NCBI GenBank assembly: GCA_947479075.1
Contig: CANJZR010000076.1
Location: 1-10,992, forward strand
Reading direction: 5' to 3'
Source: Planctomycetaceae bacterium
Lineage (GTDB): Bacteria; Planctomycetota; Planctomycetia; Planctomycetales; Planctomycetaceae
Length of the DNA stretch: 10,992 nucleotides
The position numbers and the translations under genes were made by a program. Shown in pieces: positions 6,472 through 10,992 of the stretch; position 1 is the first letter of the stretch, and each line of letters begins with the position of its first letter. The notes under the pieces were generated by a model. That model was not told the DNA's origin and ran no database searches. It saw nothing but the letters and a program-made list of their open reading frames with translations.

Positions 6472-7566
6472 ATGGAAGCGACACACACCGGCTCGACCAT
6501 CGGTCGCGCCGCTCCCGAAATCACCTGCCTGATTCCCACCCATAATCGCCCGGACTTTCTGAGGCGGATGCTGCAATTCTACTCGCAGTTCCCGACCGGG
6601 TTCTCGTTCCTCGTGGTCGATTCAGGGAAGCCTGAACTGGCCGCTGAGCATCGCGCGATCGTCGAGGCGTGGAAGTCGAAACTGGAAATCGAGTACCGGT
6701 ATTTCGATACCAACTTCGTCGACAAGTGTGCCCGGGGGCTGGAGCTGGTCACGACCCCGTATGTGGTGCTGTGCGCCCATGACGACCTGCTGTTCCCCGA
6801 GGCCGTCTGGAAATGTGTGCACTTCCTGGAACACGAACCAGGCTACACCTCAGCGATCGGGCGTACCGCAGAAATGCATCCGAATCGCCCCCGCTGGGCC
6901 TGCCGTGTTTTGAGGGGTTACTCACTCGAGGATGACAGTCCCATTGAGCGATGCCGCCAGATGTCTCGCATCTGGTTCAACAATTTCTATGCAGTGTATC
7001 GGACGGCCAACCTGCTGGACATGTTTCTCGTCACGGCAGCCAGCACGGACTATGCCTTTGATTTCAACCTGCATGAAATGATGCTGTCCCAGCTGAGTGC
7101 GTTACGCGGGCGAATCAAAGTTCTCCCCTTCATGTATCAGCTGCAAACCCGTCATGGGGCCAATACCAGTGCCACCAGCCGCAAGGGAGTTCGCCCCCAG
7201 GCCGAGTGGCAATACCTGCGATTCCGAGACTGCCTGGTCGATCAGTTTTCCCATGCGGGGATCGATCACCTCCAGGCGGAACAGTTCATCGACCAGGCCT
7301 ACGGTTACTATCGGGCGGAGACGTGGGAGACCCGTAACCCTCCCAAATCCGCGACCATGCTCTTCCATCGTTGCCTGCACCTGTTGCACGGAGTCGTGGA
7401 GAAGGGGATCGGACTGTGGAAGCCCGGATTCAACCGCCATCGCAGATTCCTGCGATCGAGCGACCTCGTGGGATGTCAGCCGATCTGGGATGCCGCCGAG
7501 AAGATCATCAATGACTACCCACACGGGATCCCCGCAGAGCATCCCCAGCTGCAGAAAGTGGCGTGA
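6472..7566 (+). CDS. GT2-fold glycosyltransferase, TIGR00180-type (first of a tandem pair)
   Basis: 364 residues from ATG 6472 with GGAG at 6463-6466. The GT-A-type N-terminal domain opens with T-C-L-I-P-T-H-N-R-P (18-27), has a strand ending L-V-V-D-S (47-51), and carries the metal/nucleotide-sugar motif as C-A-H-D-D-L-L-F-P-E (101-110), that is H-D-D rather than the more usual D-D-D. Later come F-L-E-H-E-P, N-F-Y-A-V-Y-R-T, L-R-G-R-I-K-V-L-P and a C-terminal block R-S-S-D-L-V-G-C-Q starting at residue 328. There are no membrane helices, so the enzyme should be cytoplasmic or peripheral. It presumably transfers an activated sugar, perhaps the CDP-branched sugar made upstream, onto a surface glycan. 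Donor and acceptor are unknown. Its stop overlaps the start of the second copy. Confidence 0.9.
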   Translation: MEATHTGSTIGRAAPEITCLIPTHNRPDFLRRMLQFYSQFPTGFSFLVVDSGKPELAAEHRAIVEAWKSKLEIEYRYFDTNFVDKCARGLELVTTPYVVLCAHDDLLFPEAVWKCVHFLEHEPGYTSAIGRTAEMHPNRPRWACRVLRGYSLEDDSPIERCRQMSRIWFNNFYAVYRTANLLDMFLVTAASTDYAFDFNLHEMMLSQLSALRGRIKVLPFMYQLQTRHGANTSATSRKGVRPQAEWQYLRFRDCLVDQFSHAGIDHLQAEQFIDQAYGYYRAETWETRNPPKSATMLFHRCLHLLHGVVEKGIGLWKPGFNRHRRFLRSSDLVGCQPIWDAAEKIINDYPHGIPAEHPQLQKVA

Positions 7567-8678
7567 CGGAAGGTTCTCGCATTCGCCTCCCCCACACCTC
7601 CAACTCCCGAACAATTCCGATGCACGACAATCGACTGACCTGTCTGGTCCCCACACACAATCGCCCGCAGTTTCTACGGCGGTTGATGCGTTTTTTCGTC
7701 CAGGTCCAGCCGCAGTTTTTGCTTCGTATCATCGACTCCAGCGAAGGCTCTGCGGCCACTGAAAACCGCTCCATCGTGGATGGTGTCAGTCACCAGTTGC
7801 AGGTGGACTACCAGAATATCGCCCGGCCCTTCTACGAGAAAATTTCCACAGGCTTGGCGAGTGTCACCTCCCCGTTTGTGGCGATGTGTGCCGACGACGA
7901 CTGCCTGTTCCCGGAGACGGTCACTCGCAGCGTGGATTTCCTGGAACACGAGCCGACCTACGAATCGGCCATGGGACACAAAGCACAGCTGAACACCACA
8001 AAGAAGTTCTGGCCGGGAAGCCTGAAAGTCCTCAAGGGCTACTCGATCGACAGTGAAAGCGTTCTGGACCGTTGTCGCCTGATGGCCACGCAGTGGTATT
8101 CCAATTTCTATGCCGTCTATCGAACTCCGACACTCCTCCATCATTTTCGGATCGTGTCGGCGAACTCGTCTCCCAAGTCGTTGCCCCAGCTTCCCGAGAT
8201 GCTGATGTCCCAGTTCAGCGTGCTGCGCGGCCGGGCCAAGGTGCTGCCCATGATGTACTCCATCTGGCAGCGGCACGAAACGAACTGGACGAACATGGTG
8301 GCCAAAGCCCTCCAGTCACAGCCCGAGCTGCATTACGAGCAGTTCCGAGCCTGCCTGCTGGAACAGATGCAACTGGCGGGGATCGATCGAGCTGAGGCCG
8401 AACGTCTGATCGGTGACTGGTATGGTCACTATCGCTTCCCCGAAATGGCCAAACTGAAACGCAGACTTTCAGTGGGTGAGCAACTCAGCCGATCTGTTCG
8501 CGGCTTTGCAGAACGATTCGAAGACTTCGTCCGGCCTGATCAGGTTCGTCACTGCCGCTCAGTACGATCTCGCGATCTGGTGGGTTGCCAATCTTCATGG
8601 CAAGCTGCCGTGAACGTGATCCGCGAGTACCCTCAGGGAATTCCCCGCGAATCCGACTCACTGAAACGGTGTGCCTAA
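7563..8678 (+). CDS. GT2-fold glycosyltransferase, TIGR00180-type (second of a tandem pair)
   Basis: 371 residues if started at GTG 7563, which forms a 4-base GTGA overlap with the previous stop and suggests translational coupling. ATG 7620 (352 residues, M-H-D-N-R-L-T-C) is an equally possible start, although no Shine-Dalgarno precedes it. It is a clear paralogue of the preceding gene: T-C-L-V-P-T-H-N-R-P (26-35), C-A-D-D-D-C-L-F-P-E (109-118), F-L-E-H-E-P, N-F-Y-A-V-Y-R-T, L-R-G-R-A-K-V-L-P and the C-terminal R-S-R-D-L-V-G-C-Q from residue 335. The acidic motif here is intact D-D-D, unlike H-D-D in the first copy. The two probably add different residues of one oligosaccharide. Specificity cannot be read from sequence. 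Confidence 0.89.
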   Translation: MTEGSRIRLPHTSNSRTIPMHDNRLTCLVPTHNRPQFLRRLMRFFVQVQPQFLLRIIDSSEGSAATENRSIVDGVSHQLQVDYQNIARPFYEKISTGLASVTSPFVAMCADDDCLFPETVTRSVDFLEHEPTYESAMGHKAQLNTTKKFWPGSLKVLKGYSIDSESVLDRCRLMATQWYSNFYAVYRTPTLLHHFRIVSANSSPKSLPQLPEMLMSQFSVLRGRAKVLPMMYSIWQRHETNWTNMVAKALQSQPELHYEQFRACLLEQMQLAGIDRAEAERLIGDWYGHYRFPEMAKLKRRLSVGEQLSRSVRGFAERFEDFVRPDQVRHCRSVRSRDLVGCQSSWQAAVNVIREYPQGIPRESDSLKRCA

Positions 8679-8768
8679 TCGAGAAATCGCAACGCCAACC
8701 CGATCGTTGCCTGACCAAGGGCCAGCGGCGGCGTCAGCTGTAATGGTGGGAACAGCGTCCCCCTTCAC
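8679..8768. other. Intergenic region between convergent genes
   Basis: 90 bases between the ends of two converging genes. An inverted repeat GCAACG (8689-8694) / CGTTGC (8705-8710) with a 10-base loop could act in termination in either direction. Neither side has a T-run, so the terminator role is weakly supported. Confidence 0.25.
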
Positions 8769-9926
8769 TCAAAACCGCTCGCCGCTCCAGAGGCGTTCGT
8801 AGACCTCATCAATGCGGGCGGCCTCCTGAGAGAGCGCGAAGTTCTCAGCGACACGCTGACGGGCGACCTGCCCCATGCTGGCCAGCCGCTTGGGGTCACT
8901 TGTGATCGCCAGGACAGCATTTACCAGAGATTCGATATCGCCCACAGGGACCACATGGCCGGTCTGGCCTTCGGAGATCATGTCGGCAAAGGCCCCGGTA
9001 TCGGACGCCACCACGGCGGCTCCGCTGGCCATCGCCTCCAGAGGGGTCAACCCGAAGCCTTCATACCGAGGCGGGGCCACCAGGAGTGACAGGCACTGCA
9101 TCATCTCTGGCATTCGCGTGGCCGGGACTTCACCAACGAACACACACCGATCAATCAGATTCGCTGCCTTCAGTTTTGCTTTCAACTCTTGTTCAAAGGC
9201 GACGTCAGCGCCCAGAGCCTGGCCAATCACGATTGCGGTGAAATCGGGACGCTGGGGCAGGACTCTTAACATCGCTTCAACGAACAGATCGGTCCCCTTC
9301 TCAGCTCGAACTCGTCCCACAATCCCAATCCCGTGGCGACCGGGAAACCCCGACGCAGCCCAGACCTTCTCTCGATCACCGGGTGGAACGAACCGCTCGA
9401 TATCAACTCCGTGCGGCACCACAGCTGCGACGTGTGGGACAAGTTGAGCCGCTGTCGCTGTGGTCGCAATCACTGCGTCCATCCTGGAGATCAACATTCG
9501 CGGAAACCACGAGTGCCGACGCTTGGCGGCGGATGTAAAAACCAGACGGATCGGGCACCGCAAGATGTCGCGTGCGATGAGTCCGGCCAGCATCTCGGCA
9601 TTGCGACGGACGTGCCAGATCGTAAACGGCAGATTCTCTGGCTTTCGCCACGATCTCCGGACGGCCTGCCACCATGAGATCGGAGCCGGAGCCAATGGCA
9701 GTGGATCTCCGACCAGCTCTAACGAACGCAATTTGAGCTGCTGAGCGACAACTCCGTTGGCTGTCGCGGAAACGCCTGTAAACCGTTTATGAAAATTCGT
9801 CACATAGAGTTCGGGGGAGTTGCGGAATGGAACCGGAACGCTGCCTTGACCAGTGGCGTCCTGAGCGCACAGCTGCTCACGCTCGTGGTTGGACGCAGTG
9901 GTCACCGGGGAACTCATGTTCGACAT
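8769..9926 (-). CDS. GT4 family glycosyltransferase, LpcC-like (LPS core mannosyltransferase type)
   Basis: 385 residues from ATG 9926; a nearby ATG (9917) would also serve. The first ~36 residues are a non-conserved extension before the core starts at L-Y-V-T-N-F-H-K-R-F-T-G-V-S-A-T-A (40-56). GT-B fold landmarks are I-W-H-V-R-R-N-A-E-M (103-112), F-T-S-A-A-K-R-R-H-S-W (130-140), P-H-G-V-D (171-175), G-R-V-R-A-E-K-G (204-211) with donor-phosphate Arg205/Lys210, and the E-x7-E motif E-G-F-G-L-T-P-L-E (289-297). The T-I-W-H-x-R-R-N and T-S-A-A-x-R-R-H-x-W blocks recall Rhizobium LpcC, which adds mannose to Kdo in the LPS core. That would fit a Gram-negative surface glycan locus, but the sugar specificity is a guess. 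It converges on the GT2 pair, so it is a separate transcript. Confidence 0.9.
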   Translation of the reverse strand: MSNMSSPVTTASNHEREQLCAQDATGQGSVPVPFRNSPELYVTNFHKRFTGVSATANGVVAQQLKLRSLELVGDPLPLAPAPISWWQAVRRSWRKPENLPFTIWHVRRNAEMLAGLIARDILRCPIRLVFTSAAKRRHSWFPRMLISRMDAVIATTATAAQLVPHVAAVVPHGVDIERFVPPGDREKVWAASGFPGRHGIGIVGRVRAEKGTDLFVEAMLRVLPQRPDFTAIVIGQALGADVAFEQELKAKLKAANLIDRCVFVGEVPATRMPEMMQCLSLLVAPPRYEGFGLTPLEAMASGAAVVASDTGAFADMISEGQTGHVVPVGDIESLVNAVLAITSDPKRLASMGQVARQRVAENFALSQEAARIDEVYERLWSGERF

Positions 9927-10602
9927 CCGTTTCGCTTCGACGGTTTAAGCAGCGAAAACTACTCGATCCCGAGAGCCACGAACAATATCAACTTACTCTG
10001 TTGCTCTCTGGACAACGCTCGAAAGTCCATATTCACCGACACTTCGGTTGACTGGCACAGCCAGCTGGGCGTTTCGAGTCGACTCGTCATGCCTTTGTTT
10101 TCAGCTGCATAATGGGGATCAACTCGGGCGTTTACCTGACGCCCCACGACGGAGAACGTCGCCCCTGACTGAATGTACGATCATGCGGGCTATCCGGTTC
10201 AGGCCGATTTCCGGGACCAGATGACACTCTTCCGCTCGATTGGCTTACGCCGATGCGGTTCGATTCATTCTCCGTAACATCAGGTAGCAACTGCACAAGC
10301 AACTTGACGGTTCTGATCAAGGCGTGATAGGTTACGGGGGAGCCAATCTTTGGACACTTGGAATCGATCTTCAGCACCTCCATTCGGTCGGTGTGTCGAT
10401 CACCGTTCTCTCGTTCAGAGATGGCGAGACTTCTCAACCAAACCTGATTTCCCTTGAGGCCGCGGGTACGGAAAACTGGAGAATGTTCACCCGGGTCTTA
10501 CGCTCGGTGTGATGAGTTCCCCGGTGATCTGAAGCGGGTTTGATTGAAGAGTTCTGAATTCGATGTCGGTTCGTGCACGGTGCTTGGAACGAGGGACGCT
10601 CT
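9927..10602. other. 676-base intergenic region with no convincing gene
   Basis: This gap lies between the divergent starts of the GT4 gene and the secreted-protein gene, so it should hold both promoters. The open frames inside (up to ~101 codons) have no recognisable domains, hydrophobic pattern or Shine-Dalgarno and look accidental. I see a short hairpin CGACG/CGTCG (10147-10161), a TTGACG box (10304-10309) inside the inverted repeat CTTGA...TCAAG (10303-10321) with only a weak -10 after it, and no tRNA, CRISPR or insertion-sequence ends. Confidence 0.5.
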
Positions 10603-10992
10603 GTGGTCGGCAACCTGAGAATCGTCGTCTCTTGGTCTTCAGCCTTGGCCGGGGCGCTCTGCTGTTTATTGCTCTGCCTGGTTGATACAGCTTCCGCGCA
10701 AGAAACCGCCGCACCACCGGCTCCCGCCAGTGAGACTGCTCCTGCCAGCGAGCCTGCTCCCGGCACACCGCCTGCTCCCGAAGCAGATACACAGCCAGAA
10801 GCTCCCATAGAAGAGGAAGCCCCGCCGGCTCCAGCTCCCCGCTCGAAAGCTCCAGCCGTCACGTATGCCCCACCCCGAGTCACAGAAAAGGATGACCAGG
10901 AGTGGAATTCAAAGCAACAAATAAAGTTCCAGCGAGCTCAGAAGGCACTCGCGGTCTCTTCCGCGGAATCCAAGGTTCTGACCGATTCTGGG
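10603..10992 (+). CDS. Secreted protein with Ala/Pro/Glu-rich linker, N-terminal fragment
   Basis: 130 codons from GTG 10603 to the right edge without a stop. GAGGGA at 10591-10596 gives a good Shine-Dalgarno 6 bases away; another GTG at 10573 is in frame, and a stop at 10555-10557 limits the frame upstream. Residues 1-32 form a signal peptide: Arg6, a hydrophobic core rich in Leu/Cys/Ala (about 14-27), and an A-S-A cleavage site before Gln33. Residues 34-90 are a low-complexity linker of Ala, Pro, Glu and Ser with an 18-base repeat. After that comes a charged, helix-prone segment (D-D-Q-E-W-N-S-K-Q-Q, about 96-105) where a folded domain may begin. It is likely exported to the periplasm or beyond. 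I do not recognise the family, and no link to the glycan genes is visible. Confidence 0.8.
   Translation, partial: MVGNLRIVVSWSSALAGALCCLLLCLVDTASAQETAAPPAPASETAPASEPAPGTPPAPEADTQPEAPIEEEAPPAPAPRSKAPAVTYAPPRVTEKDDQEWNSKQQIKFQRAQKALAVSSAESKVLTDSG
10720..10755 (+). repeat. Imperfect 18-base tandem repeat in the secreted-protein linker
   Basis: Two 18-base units, 10720-10737 and 10738-10755, differ at 3 of 18 positions and encode A-P-A-S-E-T then A-P-A-S-E-P. They are in frame within the linker of the secreted protein, so copy-number change would lengthen or shorten the linker without breaking the frame. Confidence 0.6.

Noticed and set aside
7102..7656. Minus-strand 184-codon open frame over the glycosyltransferase junction
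   Set aside because: Shadow of the GT2 genes, whose shared motifs establish the coding strand.
10304..10333. TTGACG box followed by a TAG-containing -10-like sequence
   Set aside because: The -35 is good (5/6) but the best -10 at an allowed spacing matches only 3 of 6, and it lies about 270 bases before the GTG start, so I do not list it as a promoter.
10132..10437. Minus-strand 101-codon open frame in the large gap
   Set aside because: No domain, no hydrophobic pattern, no Shine-Dalgarno, and a composition rich in Arg/Ser/Pro as expected of random translation.
10324..10512. Plus-strand 62-codon open frame in the large gap
   Set aside because: No recognisable family and no convincing ribosome-binding site. 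It could only be kept if conserved in relatives.
10434..10883. Minus-strand 149-codon open frame rich in Gly, Ala and Ser
   Set aside because: It is the reverse of the Ala/Pro/Glu linker of the plus-strand secreted protein, where GC-rich codons keep the opposite strand open. The plus frame has a Shine-Dalgarno and signal peptide; this one has neither.
1..10992. Mobile element, CRISPR array or phage island
   Set aside because: No transposase or integrase, no terminal inverted repeats with target duplications, and no regularly spaced repeats were seen.

Overview
The window reads as a chromosomal stretch of a moderately GC-rich Gram-negative bacterium. A planctomycete is my best guess. The grounds are two TIGR00180-type glycosyltransferases in tandem, a CmcI-type methyltransferase, irregular Shine-Dalgarno sequences with GTG/TTG starts, and an LpcC-like lipopolysaccharide-core transferase. 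This is inference from protein style, not from a marker gene.

Layout. Positions 1-588 (minus strand) hold a small four-helix membrane protein followed by the first 29 codons of a YbgC/4HBT-type acyl-CoA thioesterase that runs off the left edge. A 244-base divergent gap follows. Positions 833-5404 (plus) are a tight five-gene operon: glucose-1-phosphate cytidylyltransferase (rfbF), CDP-glucose 4,6-dehydratase (rfbG), a three-domain sugar C-methyltransferase, an RmlC-type 3,5-epimerase and an SDR ketoreductase. After a 258-base gap, positions 5663-8678 (plus) carry a CmcI/rhamnosyl-O-methyltransferase family protein and two paralogous GT2 glycosyltransferases joined by a GTGA overlap. A convergent GT4 gene (8769-9926, minus), most like LPS-core mannosyltransferase LpcC, closes the glycan block. 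A 676-base apparently non-coding gap precedes a GTG-started secreted protein (10603 to the right edge) with a signal peptide and an Ala/Pro/Glu-rich linker.

How the genes fit together. RfbF and RfbG make CDP-4-keto-6-deoxyglucose. The C-methyltransferase is expected to add a methyl branch at C-3, the RmlC homologue to invert C-5 (giving an L-sugar), and the SDR to reduce the 4-keto group. The expected product is a CDP-6-deoxy-3-C-methyl-L-hexose. No 3-deoxygenation genes are present, so this is not a standard 3,6-dideoxyhexose (abequose/paratose/tyvelose) locus. The O-methyltransferase could then methylate the sugar before or after transfer by the two GT2 enzymes. That chemistry closely resembles CDP-vinelose (6-deoxy-3-C-methyl-2-O-methyl-L-talose), known from Azotobacter vinelandii. 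The identity of the sugar is a prediction, and it is the most interesting lead here.
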